From a virus, in IMG/VR virus record IMGVR_UViG_3300045978_000256, positions 1 through 62,559 of that record: a DNA stretch of 62,559 bases. One strand, given 5' to 3'. Positions 15,197-23,596 of this stretch are shown here, one piece after another; positions within the stretch are counted from its first letter, which is position 1; the number at the start of each line of letters is the position of its first letter. The notes beneath the pieces were generated by a model. The model was not told where the DNA came from and did no database searches. It saw only the letters and a list, made by a program, of their open reading frames with translations. Position numbers and translations under genes: made by a program.

Positions 15197-16396
15197 TATG
15201 CCTCTACATCTACCGTATGCCTGCTATTTGGTTTTAAAAGAGCAAAAAAATTGTAACAAGTTTATCGGAATTAAAGCAAGCAAACTTTAACTGTATTTTT
15301 TTTCAATATGTTATGCGGATTAAATTATTTAATCCGCTATATTCTGGCGTGTTTTCTAGGCTTTCCTCCTATGTACCCAAAGGTACGCGCTTGCATATGT
15401 TGCAAAGTGTATGCCAAACTATGGCATTATTGATACTCGTTTCTCATTGTGTGCATTTTTTCTGTTTTGCCCTATATCGTAGTCTGGCATACTTTTTGCT
15501 TGTGCGTTTTGCCCTATCGAATGCCGTTTTTTGGTGTCTGTAAAGCTCTATACTGCGTTTTGATGGTAAGACGTGCTACCATACTGGCATATGCCGAAAA
15601 ATTGAAAATAGAGAAAGCATACGCATCTTGACTAGCAAGTATGCCATATTGTAATTTTTTCCTCTCAAGTCTGCATAGTCTGGCATACTTTATGCTGCGT
15701 AAAAAAATTGCATTATTGATATTTTTTATCATTCCTCTGCTAACAATAGATCATAGTCACAGCCTATTAAAAACAGACTTTTTCATAGAAAAAATTCATA
15801 AAAAAATTTTACGAATTTTACCTTGTACTGTCGTTTACATCCTATGCATAACGTTTACACCATACGATAAATGTATGCTTTCATCTGTTTTTATCCTCTC
15901 TTATTCTACTGTTATCCTCTAATGTCTGCTTTTATCCTCTATCGTATGCTTTTATCGTATAACGTATACGATAGTATGCAATCGTATACTTTTGACGGAT
16001 TAAATAATTTAATCGTTTACATTTTGCGTGTTACGTATACGAAAAGATCCATCTGTAAACTTTATTATCATAAAGTTTACAGTCTGGCAGAGTGCAGACT
16101 GTTAGCTAAGGTCTTAACAATCTTATAGCTAATCACCTATCGACTTCGGCCATGATTAAATAATTTAATCTTTCTCATTGTGAGATACTTTTCAAAAATG
16201 AAAATGAGAATCAAAAAGATTAAATAATTTAATCGCCTATTAAAGATCTTTAAGACCTCATAGTGAGTACATAAAAAATAATAAGACCGCAACAATAGAC
16301 TTATAAAGACCGTAGAAATATTGGTATACGCCTATATGGTCCTTAGACGTATAGCTATATATACATATTGCTGCGGTCTTTATTAAAGAATTTAAT

Positions 16397-16416
16397 CGTG
16401 TCAAAATTTTGACACG
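16397..16416. repeat. 20-bp perfect palindrome
   Basis: CGTGTCAAAATTTTGACACG, symmetrical without a loop, followed at once by a partial repeat (GTCAAAAATTTTACA) and another half-site (AATTTTGACA). Looks like a dimeric-protein operator cluster. A TGTCA..TGACA pair next to CCCCC also occurs at 2350-2385. Confidence 0.6.
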
Positions 16417-16649
16417 TCAAAAATTTTACACCTGTTAGAATTTTGACAATAAAGACCTTGTTTTTACGTCATTTTTTTGACATGGGGGTTGCGCGTGCGT
16501 GCGCGTGTGACGTGTGTGCGAGAGGGATATGTGAGAAAAGAGAAGGTCTTTGGTGGGAGTGTGTGTATTTTTGGTGAGTGTATAGGAAATTTTATAGAGA
16601 TATATGTATATAGTATATACATATATACATATATCTGTGTGCGAAATAT

Positions 16650-17069
16650 TTATAAATTTAATTCTAATTTTAATTTATTATATAGCAAAATTTTTTCTTC
16701 TCGTTCACGCTCGGAATTTTTTTCACGGCGCAATAAACTTTTTTCTCTGCGAATTAACCGTGCAATCGTTTCATTTTCTGTTTCCATTTGCTTCTGAAAA
16801 ATCTCACATTCAATCCACATTTCTCCCCATTCTTCTGACATTTTTATTTTCAAAAACTTCCGAGAATCACCACTGACTTTGTGAATTTGTGGATAATCTT
16901 TTTCCAGGTTGTACTGTAAATCCACAAAAAAATCACGGAAAGAATCATACGTTGCCGTAAAAGTGTAACGATTCATACAAAAAAGAATCATGTCAATTTG
17001 TTTTTCAATTTGTTTGCGTTCTGTTTCAACATTGTACTTTTCTCGGATGAAATTCTCTGTGATTTCCAT
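16650..17069 (-). CDS. coiled-coil protein
   Basis: 139 residues from ATG 17069 (CAGGAGAAAATCAC upstream); the longer start at 17135 has no binding site. Highly charged, helical, with Glu/Arg-rich C-terminal coil (ARLIRREKSLLRREKNSERE). Codon use is more A-rich than the early block. Function unknown. It is the last gene of the long minus-strand region before the noncoding segment. Confidence 0.65.
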   Translation of the reverse strand: MEITENFIREKYNVETERKQIEKQIDMILFCMNRYTFTATYDSFRDFFVDLQYNLEKDYPQIHKVSGDSRKFLKIKMSEEWGEMWIECEIFQKQMETENETIARLIRREKSLLRREKNSEREREEKILLYNKLKLELNL

Positions 17070-17275
17070 GTGATTTTCTCCTGGTTTTCTTTTGAAATGT
17101 GTATGGATTTGTGTAGGATTTTCTACAGAAATCAAAACGAAATTGAATTGATTTCTGTAGAAAATTGAAATGAAAATGAAATGAAAAATGATCCTATTTC
17201 GCTATGCCCCCGCCCATTTTTAGGGTTAAAGTGACTCCCTCTATATATTTCTATTAACAAACAAAATTAAATTAT
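17070..17275. other. short noncoding gap
   Basis: A-rich with short GAAATGAAAATG repeats (17165-17190), a small C-rich island (17203-17215) and a dispersed palindrome (17266-17280) that also supplies the stop codon of the neighbouring microprotein. No promoter recognised. Confidence 0.5.
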
Positions 17276-17377
17276 TTAATCCTCCCCTATCCGTACTATT
17301 AAAAAACATATAGTAAAGAACAATGTCCATAACAAACAGAATACTACGACTCCTAACTCTGGTATATACTTCCTCAT
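17276..17377 (-). CDS. 33-residue membrane microprotein
   Basis: ATG 17377 with TAGGGAAAAT upstream. One membrane helix (VVVFCLLWTLFFTICFLIV) between a short MRKYIPELG head and RIGED tail. The TAA stop lies in the palindrome at 17266-17280. Confidence 0.5.
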   Translation of the reverse strand: MRKYIPELGVVVFCLLWTLFFTICFLIVRIGED

Positions 17378-17384
17378 ATTTTCC

Positions 17385-17501
17385 CTATGAGAATAGGTTC
17401 GTGAACACTGTTAGTATATACAGTATAACATAGACTCCACATAATATCAATCCAAAGATAAAGAATAATAAAACGTATATACCATTATTATCATCTTTCA
17501 T
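17385..17501 (-). CDS. 38-residue membrane microprotein
   Basis: MKDDNNG head then one long hydrophobic helix (YVLLFFIFGLILCGVYVILYIL). The initiation region AGGCGCACA ATG has a weak binding site. Tandem with two other single-helix microproteins (17276, 17771). Function unknown. Confidence 0.5.
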   Translation of the reverse strand: MKDDNNGIYVLLFFIFGLILCGVYVILYILTVFTNLFS

Positions 17502-17510
17502 TGTGCGCCT

Positions 17511-17762
17511 TTATACTTTCCATAGTGGTGTCATCAACATTTGGGTAGCAGTCATATCTCCTACTTCCTTTGTTCTATCTACAGGATCTAATATTAGGTT
17601 CAATGTATCAGGTCTAAGTCCATAAACAATGTATTGATGATCTGATTTATAATCCTGTGCATCATGTACAGCAATCAATCCTACTACCATAAACAATTGT
17701 CTATTACCATCCTTCTCTGGTGCCTTACCCATGTGCCTCATTATTACCTGACCTGTAATCAT
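17511..17762 (-). CDS. hypothetical protein
   Basis: 83 residues, AATAAGGAGATATAT before ATG. Begins ITGQVIMRHMGKAPEKDG, then VVGLIAVHDA. Compact, no signal peptide. No family recognised. Confidence 0.65.
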   Translation of the reverse strand: MITGQVIMRHMGKAPEKDGNRQLFMVVGLIAVHDAQDYKSDHQYIVYGLRPDTLNLILDPVDRTKEVGDMTATQMLMTPLWKV

Positions 17763-17770
17763 ATATCTCC

Positions 17771-17845
17771 TTATTCAAATACTAATGTTAGGGTATATAA
17801 TACACTGACAATAAATATCAACCAGCATACAATGAACAATGCCAT
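17771..17845 (-). CDS. 24-residue membrane microprotein
   Basis: Single hydrophobic helix (ALFIVCWLIFIVSVLYTLTLV). The ATG at 17845 is about 17 bases from GAGGGA, so initiation is uncertain. Listed because it fills an otherwise empty gap between tightly packed genes. Confidence 0.35.
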   Translation of the reverse strand: MALFIVCWLIFIVSVLYTLTLVFE

Positions 17846-17861
17846 GACAATAATGTGTATG

Positions 17862-18188
17862 TTATCCCTCACGTTCAGCTACCGTTTCATGTATCGTATA
17901 ATTAAATCTATCAAGTTCAATATAGAGTCTCTGATAATCTTGTATAGCTTTTCCTAAGTTATGAATAGATTGTTTATGATAGGTTATTATATCATAGTCT
18001 TTTGCATGGTCGGCAACTATTTTTCCAAGGTCTTTTAACAAGGTATCTAAGTGTTGATACGCTACATTGTATGCATAGTCTAGTGCATCCTTTTCAGTAT
18101 CAAAATCTTTGCCATAAATACAGTACACATCTTTTGTTCGTTTCTTAATCATAGTCGTATCTTCTTTAGTAGTAGTGTGAACTTTCAT
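17862..18188 (-). CDS. hypothetical helical protein
   Basis: 108 residues from ATG 18188 (GAGAGGATGAAGA upstream), overlapping the end of the previous gene. Starts with a Thr/Lys-rich basic segment, then a helical region rich in Tyr, His and Asp. The end REG is followed by TAA. No family recognised. Confidence 0.6.
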   Translation of the reverse strand: MKVHTTTKEDTTMIKKRTKDVYCIYGKDFDTEKDALDYAYNVAYQHLDTLLKDLGKIVADHAKDYDIITYHKQSIHNLGKAIQDYQRLYIELDRFNYTIHETVAEREG

Positions 18189-18423
18189 ATTCTTCATCCT
18201 CTCCCATTTCATCTTCTTCATCATTCTTATCAAAAAGTATGCCCGATGTACCATAATAATACACGTTAGGTAATACAGTAAACATATAGTATTTATGAAA
18301 ATCAGGGTGTTTTGTTTTTATAAGTCGTATTGCATCTCTCTTGTCATCGGCGGCAACAATATATATGTCTGTATCATAGTAAGTAATCTGCCAAATAAGA
18401 TACACAGTCTTACCCATACTCAT
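18166..18423 (-). CDS. hypothetical protein with acidic tail
   Basis: 85 residues, AAAAGGATAACAT upstream. Strand-rich N-terminal two thirds (KTVYLIWQITYYDTDIYIVAA, DAIRLIKTKHP), then an acidic EEDEMGEDEEYE tail. The layout recalls small phage proteins with a RAM/ferredoxin-like fold. Function unknown. Confidence 0.65.
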   Translation of the reverse strand: MSMGKTVYLIWQITYYDTDIYIVAADDKRDAIRLIKTKHPDFHKYYMFTVLPNVYYYGTSGILFDKNDEEDEMGEDEEYESSHYY

Positions 18424-18426
18424 ATG

Positions 18427-18612
18427 TTATCCTTTTGTACCAAGAGATACCATCTCTCCATCCATCTGTATCTCTTGTGTTTGTAATAGACGTTCTACTG
18501 TTAAATCAAAATGTAAATCAAAAATAAATTGCAATCGTTCTTTGATGTCGTAGATAGAGAGGCTTTTATTCTCTATACAAAATTTAATATGTTGTTTTAA
18601 AAATTCATGCAT
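18427..18612 (-). CDS. tandem paralog trio, member 1
   Basis: 61 residues, AAGGAATAATAT upstream. Shares with the next two genes the plan: short helix, DI/EL.ERLQ.IF..HFDLTVE.L...EI..DG..V.L..K. The pattern looks like a small winged-helix-type fold. Function unknown. Confidence 0.65.
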   Translation of the reverse strand: MHEFLKQHIKFCIENKSLSIYDIKERLQFIFDLHFDLTVERLLQTQEIQMDGEMVSLGTKG

Positions 18613-18615
18613 ATA

Positions 18616-18804
18616 TTATTCCTTAGTAACAAGGGATGCTACATCATTTGTTATTTGTATTTCTTCATTCCGTACAAGAAACTCCATTGTAATAGCAAAG
18701 TGTGATTCAAAGATATATAGTAACTGCATATGTAATTCTTGAACAGGAACAGATGGATTCTCTTTCAAAGTATCTAAGATATACCGTATCAACGTGTTAT
18801 ACAT
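18616..18804 (-). CDS. tandem paralog trio, member 2
   Basis: 62 residues, AAAGGATGTATAA upstream. Carries VQELHMQLLYIFESHFAITMEFL and EEIQITNDVASLVTK, alignable with both neighbours. Tandem duplication likely. Confidence 0.65.
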   Translation of the reverse strand: MYNTLIRYILDTLKENPSVPVQELHMQLLYIFESHFAITMEFLVRNEEIQITNDVASLVTKE

Positions 18805-19008
18805 TTATACATCCTTTGCAACAAGGTAGACTGTATCATTGACTATAGATACATCTTGTGTCTCTACAAGAGACTCCAGTGCTACATCAAAATGAAATTC
18901 AAAAGCATTCTGTAGTTCCTGATGGAGTTCAACAAAAGATAAAGAATAATCTTCTTTATCTTCAAGGGCAGATATGATATAGGCTTGGAGTAATTCATGT
19001 AACTTCAT
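18805..19008 (-). CDS. tandem paralog trio, member 3
   Basis: 67 residues. FVELHQELQNAFEFHFDVALESL and DVSIVNDTVYLVAKD align with the two preceding paralogs. ATG overlaps the upstream stop region (AAGTAAAGTATA before ATG). Confidence 0.65.
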   Translation of the reverse strand: MKLHELLQAYIISALEDKEDYSLSFVELHQELQNAFEFHFDVALESLVETQDVSIVNDTVYLVAKDV

Positions 19009-19202
19009 TATACTTTACTTTCTAGTTTTATGATTCTCTTTTGTAGTTCCCCGTTTTCTATGGAGAGATCGTAGAGTTCTCTTTGTATTCTATGTTCAAT
19101 CTTCTCTATACGATCTAATAGTTTCTCACAGAAACTTTGGAGTTGTCTTATAGATCTGTACTCCCATGAATATTGATGCCCGTAATTCCCATCTAGTTTC
19201 AT
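19008..19202 (-). CDS. coiled-coil small protein
   Basis: 64 residues, ATAGGAGAACAT upstream. Heptad pattern from residue 20 on (LQSFCEKLLDRIEKIEHRI ... GELQKRIIKLESK). Sits directly downstream of the RNA ligase gene. Function unknown. Confidence 0.65.
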   Translation of the reverse strand: MKLDGNYGHQYSWEYRSIRQLQSFCEKLLDRIEKIEHRIQRELYDLSIENGELQKRIIKLESKV

Positions 19203-19222
19203 ATGTTCTCCTATTAAATAAT

Positions 19223-19900
19223 TTAATATCGTACAAGGATATTAGGTTTACCTACCTTGTATAACCATTCTTCTCCTTGTGCATTGTGTGCATCCCTATA
19301 TTGTGGGAATACATATTTACCTACATTCTCTGAATAAGATTCAAGATTGAATCCTTCTGTGTTACGAATTACATATCCTTCTAAAGAGTTCTCATGTGTT
19401 GAATATGCAGACTTCTTCATTTTCATATCTACCGCAGCTTGTATAGCCTTTACATCATACATGCCCGTGTAAATAACAGGTACGTGTATAAGATCTAGCT
19501 TCTTGATTATCTTCATTGTGTCATAATAAGATAAGCAATAATGCCCTATCCAAATTGAATGAACTAAAAAATAATCAGGTAACAAATCGTACTCTATAAC
19601 ATGTTGCATGTACATGTTCTCTCCTACGATTCGATACCTTGGATCTAGCTTGTAACAAAGAAGTGATTGTAATTGTGCTATGTAATGTGTACTACTGTGC
19701 TTCATAGGAGTTAAGCTACGTGTGTGCCAATAATTTTGTGCCACAGTTACACATCCTCCGTCAACCTTTTCTGTAACTACTACTTCCTTTTGATTAAATA
19801 CACTATCGGACTTTAATTGTCTATCACCTTTTGATATGTTAGACCAAGGGAGATGATAGACTCTTGGATACTTTATTTTCTCTGTCGTTTCTTCTGTCAT
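19223..19900 (-). CDS. RNA ligase (Rnl2-like)
   Basis: 225 residues from ATG 19900 (AAAGGAACGCAC upstream). Covalent nucleotidyltransferase motifs are in order: motif I TEKVDGG (Lys forms the AMP adduct), motif III IVGENMY, motif IV LEGYVIR, motif V GKYV. Joins RNA 3'-OH and 5'-phosphate ends using ATP; in phages this repairs tRNAs or other RNAs cut by host defence nucleases. A second ligase is at 46511 and a kinase-like P-loop protein at 30147. The stop lies in palindrome 19213-19227. Confidence 0.88.
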   Translation of the reverse strand: MTEETTEKIKYPRVYHLPWSNISKGDRQLKSDSVFNQKEVVVTEKVDGGCVTVAQNYWHTRSLTPMKHSSTHYIAQLQSLLCYKLDPRYRIVGENMYMQHVIEYDLLPDYFLVHSIWIGHYCLSYYDTMKIIKKLDLIHVPVIYTGMYDVKAIQAAVDMKMKKSAYSTHENSLEGYVIRNTEGFNLESYSENVGKYVFPQYRDAHNAQGEEWLYKVGKPNILVRY

Positions 19901-20667
19901 GTGCGTTCCTTTATTAAATAATTTAATCTTTTTATACAAATATTATAATACTGTTTTTCTTTTTCTATTCCTATAAATTGCCGATTAAGATTTTGTGCAG
20001 CAACTAATGTTGAACCACTACCTGCACAGTTATCAAGAACAATGTCACCCTCATTTGTATAGGTCTTTATAAGATACTCACAGAGAGCTATAGGTTTTTG
20101 TGTAGGTACATAACCTCCTTCACTTTCAGCAGTCCTAAAATATTGTACACTTCTTGGGAAACGTAAACCTGATTCGTTTTTTAATTCTACTGGTTTACGT
20201 TCTCCAGCACCTTTTGATAAGGTTTCGTTGTTCTTACCATTATCTATCCCATAATTATATGGATTACCTTTAGTCTTTTGTGGAAAATATCTCATCCATT
20301 GTTTTGTATTTTGGGCTGCTGGATATTTAGAGAACACACTGATTATCTCATGTGTTTTCAATGGTTGAAATCTTGCATGAACATAATTACTTCCTTTTGA
20401 TTTTTCCCATATCCAATCATACTTAAACAAACGAAGATTAGAAAGTCGTAAATAACTACTAAAAGGTTCACTACCAAAAAGAAGAATAGCACAATCATCT
20501 TTAATGATCCTCTCGTAGTGTTCCCATAACTTATCAAATGGTATAAGAACATCCCATTTGCAAGCGGTTGTTCCATAAGGTAAATCACAGAGTATCATAT
20601 CTATTGATTGATCTGGTATATCTCCCATTAATTCTAAACAATCACCTAACCATATTTCTTTCTTCAT
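19897..20667 (-). CDS. DNA methyltransferase (beta-class N4/N6)
   Basis: 256 residues. N-terminal GDCLELM and catalytic motif IV DLPYGTTACKWD (DPPY variant), TQKPIALCEYLI, then S-adenosylmethionine motif I NCAGSGSTLVAA and FIGIEKE near the end, the order of beta-class amino-methyltransferases. Strong paralogy with 51396-52133. No target-recognition assignment possible. The palindrome 19913-19927 encodes RLNYLI at its C-terminus. Likely protects phage DNA from restriction or regulates genes. Confidence 0.9.
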   Translation of the reverse strand: MKKEIWLGDCLELMGDIPDQSIDMILCDLPYGTTACKWDVLIPFDKLWEHYERIIKDDCAILLFGSEPFSSYLRLSNLRLFKYDWIWEKSKGSNYVHARFQPLKTHEIISVFSKYPAAQNTKQWMRYFPQKTKGNPYNYGIDNGKNNETLSKGAGERKPVELKNESGLRFPRSVQYFRTAESEGGYVPTQKPIALCEYLIKTYTNEGDIVLDNCAGSGSTLVAAQNLNRQFIGIEKEKQYYNICIKRLNYLIKERT

Positions 20668-20693
20668 ATTTTCCTTTTATTAAATTATTTAAT

Positions 20694-20713
20694 GAGGGGT
20701 ATTTCTACCCCTC
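20694..20713 (-). terminator. hairpin followed by palindrome
   Basis: GAGGGGTA / TACCCCTC, eight-base GC-rich stem; on the minus strand it is followed at once by a copy of the dispersed palindrome (20679-20693) in the place where a T-run would be expected. Probable terminator or processing site. Confidence 0.55.
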
Positions 20714-20719
20714 TAGTGT

Positions 20720-21151
20720 TTATGCAGTAAACATTGTCCTTTCAATCTTCTTGAGTTTCCTTTGCATCTCCTTGAGAAACTTTAGTACATCATTAAACCC
20801 ATAGTCATCATTCAACATGATGTGATAGTATGCAACACCATCATTAAACAAGTATCCTGCATGTTGTTCTAGTTCATCATCTAACCATTCAGTTAGTTCA
20901 TTATAGAATGGTACAAAAGGATACGTTGTTTCCTTTTCATGCTTGTAGATAGTTGATGCTGCAAGGTACAAAGCACCAGAGATACACCAGCTACATGCAT
21001 CCTTGTCTAATGAAACAACAGGTTTTCCTTCTCTATTCCGTGCTTCTGTTTTTTGGCAGAAGGTATTAGGGTTCTTATAAAGGTCTAATACAAAGGCAAT
21101 AACTTTTTGATACGCTTGTGTCTGCTCAAGTGTAATGGTATTCCGAATCAT
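20720..21151 (-). CDS. DUF6197-like protein
   Basis: 143 residues, GGAGAATAAATA upstream. The central ACSWCISGALYLAAS and later LFNDGVAYYHIMLND..F.DVLKFLKEM match from memory the pattern of a family of unknown function (DUF6197: W/CxxGAL, ND, and a terminal helix). Basic end. Biological role unknown. Confidence 0.6.
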   Translation of the reverse strand: MIRNTITLEQTQAYQKVIAFVLDLYKNPNTFCQKTEARNREGKPVVSLDKDACSWCISGALYLAASTIYKHEKETTYPFVPFYNELTEWLDDELEQHAGYLFNDGVAYYHIMLNDDYGFNDVLKFLKEMQRKLKKIERTMFTA

Positions 21152-21154
21152 TAT

Positions 21155-21628
21155 TTATTCTCCAGTAAGACAATTAATATTATTTATTTTATACCTAGAA
21201 ACATTATAATGGAATGCTTTGTTCTTTTCTATTCCTCCTGTAGTGTGTACTAATAATCGACACCATGATTCCTTCGTACTATGTACTATCAATGGGCTTT
21301 CTTCTTTATACACTGGCTCTGTGTCTGGACACATAAGCATTGCTGCTAATGTGTTATCTGGATCTAATATGTTCACACGTAAACATTGTCCTGCACCAAC
21401 AAGTATCTTTGTTCCATAATAAAATGTATTTGTTTTCTGTGAATGTCTGATGTTTGCAAAAAAATATCTCTTTGCACAATCTGTTGTTCTACATGTTGCT
21501 ACAGGTACTACATATGCGGATTCTCCATCAGAGGTAGGTATCTTTTCTACAAGGCATTCACCTTGTACTACACACGTCCATATAAGAGTCACAACAAAAA
21601 CAGTCATCATCACCAGGAATTTTATCAT
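21155..21628 (-). CDS. secreted Cys-containing protein
   Basis: 157 residues from ATG 21628, which has GAGAAAGGTGAC upstream; an upstream ATG would run through palindrome 21642-21656. Signal peptide (FLVMMTVFVVTLIWTCVVQG), mature part with about eight Cys (TCRTTDCAKR, AGQCLRV, MLMCPD, SWCRLLV), probably disulfide-bonded in the periplasm or on the surface. No family recognised. Confidence 0.65.
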   Translation of the reverse strand: MIKFLVMMTVFVVTLIWTCVVQGECLVEKIPTSDGESAYVVPVATCRTTDCAKRYFFANIRHSQKTNTFYYGTKILVGAGQCLRVNILDPDNTLAAMLMCPDTEPVYKEESPLIVHSTKESWCRLLVHTTGGIEKNKAFHYNVSRYKINNINCLTGE

Positions 21629-21674
21629 GTCACCTTTCTCCATTAAATTATTTAATTTTTTAAAACACATACTA

Positions 21675-21950
21675 TCACTTTACCTTTTTCTTCCAACGAG
21701 CTAGTTTCTGTTTAGATCCTTCATGCCCTGCATCTTTATTTAACAGTCGTAACATCTTTAATTGTGCTTCTCGTAATGTAAAATACGTCCATTCTTTTTG
21801 TTCTTGTGCATTAATAATAATTACTACATATATTTGTGCGTTCTCTATCCAATCATGTTCCCTTTGACTATAGAGTGCTACATTCTTTTCTCTTTTTAAT
21901 TGTTTAAATTCATAGCCTTCACTAGAAAGTTCAATGGGAAGGGTTTGCAT
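21675..21950 (-). CDS. hypothetical protein
   Basis: 91 residues, TAATGGAGTAAAA upstream. Alpha/beta with YVVIIINAQ strand; basic C-terminus (KQKLARWKKKVK). Function unknown. Confidence 0.65.
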   Translation of the reverse strand: MQTLPIELSSEGYEFKQLKREKNVALYSQREHDWIENAQIYVVIIINAQEQKEWTYFTLREAQLKMLRLLNKDAGHEGSKQKLARWKKKVK

Positions 21951-21969
21951 TTTTACTCCATTAAATTAT

Positions 21970-22158
21970 TTAATCATTCGATTTGAGATGCACTAACTTA
22001 TTATCTTTTATTCCTATGATTTCTTCCTTTGATAATGTATCAAATTCCTTTTTAATAATTTGGCCGACATATTCTAATATCAATGTATTGAATTTCTCTA
22101 AAGATATTCCCTTCTGTGCATATGACAACAAGATAGCACGCACATATTCTTTAAGCAT
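21970..22158 (-). CDS. hypothetical small protein
   Basis: 62 residues from ATG 22158, GAGGGG six bases upstream. Helical (MLKEYVRAILLSYAQKGISLEKF) with charged end. A sigma-70 type promoter (22176-22204) lies just upstream, so this gene starts a transcription unit. Confidence 0.6.
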   Translation of the reverse strand: MLKEYVRAILLSYAQKGISLEKFNTLILEYVGQIIKKEFDTLSKEEIIGIKDNKLVHLKSND

Positions 22159-22175
22159 ACACATCCCCTCTATTA

Positions 22176-22204
22176 ATTATATCCCATTGTATCTATTGTT
22201 GCAA
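22176..22204 (-). promoter_or_regulatory. sigma-70 promoter
   Basis: On the minus strand: -35 TTGCAA (22199-22204), 17-base spacer, -10 TATAAT (22176-22181). Drives 21970-22158 and onward genes. Confidence 0.65.
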
Positions 22205-22211
22205 CATTATT

Positions 22212-22664
22212 TTAAATATTCTCTATTTTCAATTCAAGGAAATCTTGAAAATATCTTGTATTCTTTTTTGTTTGTTGATTGTATATCATATTACGATCTC
22301 TAAATTGTACACCTGTAAGAACATTACCTTCCCAATTTAATAATTGAGACATCCATATATAAGCTACTTTTTGTAAATCAAATACAAAAAAAGCCATAAT
22401 ATCAACAGTAGAAAATCGTAGTGTTTTATTATTCTTACGACCATTTACTAAACCAAAACTATATACATCTTTCCTTGTTCCATATGTCACCATACGTAAC
22501 GTACTTTTAACTTGAACTTTATAAATTTTAGATTGATGATCAATTAAAATATCATAAGGTAATCCTTGATCAGATAAAAATGCATTGTAACCTTTATAAA
22601 TTAAATCATAACAAACAAAATGTTCTGCTGCTTTTCCTAATTGAAGTTCTGTAGAAAGTGCCAA
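22212..22664 (-). CDS. PD-(D/E)XK nuclease, intron-endonuclease type
   Basis: 150 residues from a TTG start at 22664 with a strong AAGGAGGTCTA. LGKAAEHFVCYDLIYKGYNAF, then PYDILID and YKVQVKS form the PD-(D/E)XK core (Glu/Asp..Asp..QxK), the arrangement of small nucleases such as the group I intron endonuclease I-Ssp6803I family (PDDEXK_5). Directly downstream of the Dam-type methyltransferase: a possible phage restriction-modification-like pair, or a solo homing nuclease. Substrate unknown. Confidence 0.7.
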   Translation of the reverse strand: MALSTELQLGKAAEHFVCYDLIYKGYNAFLSDQGLPYDILIDHQSKIYKVQVKSTLRMVTYGTRKDVYSFGLVNGRKNNKTLRFSTVDIMAFFVFDLQKVAYIWMSQLLNWEGNVLTGVQFRDRNMIYNQQTKKNTRYFQDFLELKIENI

Positions 22665-22673
22665 TAGACCTCC

Positions 22674-23387
22674 TTATATGTTTTCTATATGATAATATAC
22701 TTCATGGCTTGGTTTATGAGTATGGTTAGAATAACTTTTGCTTATAGTAGTTAAATTATTAAACGGTAGCCATGTAGCACCAGACTTTTCACACACTATA
22801 ATTTGTCCCTTTCTTCTACTAATCCATAATGCAAGGTGTTCATAATCTATTTTACTATATCTATATTCTGTGCTTATGTTATGTTGATACGGTGGATCTA
22901 TCATATATGTAGCATACTCTGATGGTATAGGCATACTTTCATATGACCAATTACTTATCTTCCAATGGCGTATGTACTGTAACTGTGATGCTATTCTGTG
23001 TCGTGTTCGTTCATCCCAAAAGTAACCATTCATATGTTCTCTTGCCCATCGTGATAGTGTCTTGCGTGGTCTACCAGTACCTTTAGTGAGCCAGAATCGT
23101 ATCAATAGTTGTGCTTCATGGGAGAGATAGGATACTTCATCTATATGTACCTTCACATCAGGTAGTGAAAGTATCTCTTGTTCTGATACATGGATCAAAT
23201 AGTCCCATAGTGTAGCTACATTTTCATCTCTATCATTAAGGATTATTTGTTTGTGTGGATACCGTAAACTGTATCCTGCGCTGCCACTAAACGGCTCTAC
23301 AATTATGTCATATTTGGGAGTCGGGTAGTACCTTGCTAATCTGTACTTACTGCCAAAAAAAGAGAAGAATGCTCGTAGTGTATGCAT
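22674..23387 (-). CDS. Dam-type DNA adenine methyltransferase
   Basis: 237 residues when started at ATG 23387, which overlaps the upstream stop (TAATG) and puts motif X near the N-terminus as in Dam. FFGSKYRL (motif X), VEPFSGSAGYS (motif I), IDPPYQHN (motif IV, DPPY) identify a D12-class N6-adenine methyltransferase. A longer start at 23447 is possible but has no binding site. The target may not be GATC; cannot be read from sequence. Confidence 0.88.
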   Translation of the reverse strand: MHTLRAFFSFFGSKYRLARYYPTPKYDIIVEPFSGSAGYSLRYPHKQIILNDRDENVATLWDYLIHVSEQEILSLPDVKVHIDEVSYLSHEAQLLIRFWLTKGTGRPRKTLSRWAREHMNGYFWDERTRHRIASQLQYIRHWKISNWSYESMPIPSEYATYMIDPPYQHNISTEYRYSKIDYEHLALWISRRKGQIIVCEKSGATWLPFNNLTTISKSYSNHTHKPSHEVYYHIENI

Positions 23388-23590
23388 TAGTCTGTCCATT
23401 CTTGTATTTTTTGTTGTATTTCTTTGCGCCCGAAAGGTGATTGACAACGTTGTAAATATTCTTGATACGTATTAAAACCTAATGCTTCTGCTAATTCTTG
23501 CATCACAACGTATGCTTCATTAACATCTCTTGGCATATAATAGAAGTTCTTTTCTATATCACCCTCATTTCTCAACCTGAGAATATGCAT
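23387..23590 (-). CDS. hypothetical small protein
   Basis: 67 residues. Contains YYMPRDVNEAYVVMQELAEALGFNTYQEYLQRC, likely helical; coding overlaps the methyltransferase start by one base. Function unknown. Confidence 0.6.
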   Translation of the reverse strand: MHILRLRNEGDIEKNFYYMPRDVNEAYVVMQELAEALGFNTYQEYLQRCQSPFGRKEIQQKIQEWTD

Positions 23591-23596
23591 AGTAGG

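Larger units (their letters stand above)
14280..16649. other. right noncoding region
   Basis: About 2.4 kb without a convincing gene on either strand. From left: a dispersed palindrome (14298), a tandem array of predicted three-way-junction structures (14350-14884), further strong hairpins (14927-15196), an AT-rich stretch with repeated TCTGGCATA and GTTTTGCCCTAT units (15330-15700), CTTTTATCCTCT repeats (15890-15960) that echo 3210-3245, four palindrome copies (15319, 15999, 16155, 16219), AAGGTC/AAGACC repeats, a 20-bp perfect palindrome at 16397-16416 and a G/T-rich island at 16484-16530. Probably the control region for the early block. Confidence 0.65.

Noticed and set aside
16477-16797. 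Plus-strand ORF in G/T island
   Set aside because: Composition artefact; overlaps the 16650 gene on the opposite strand.
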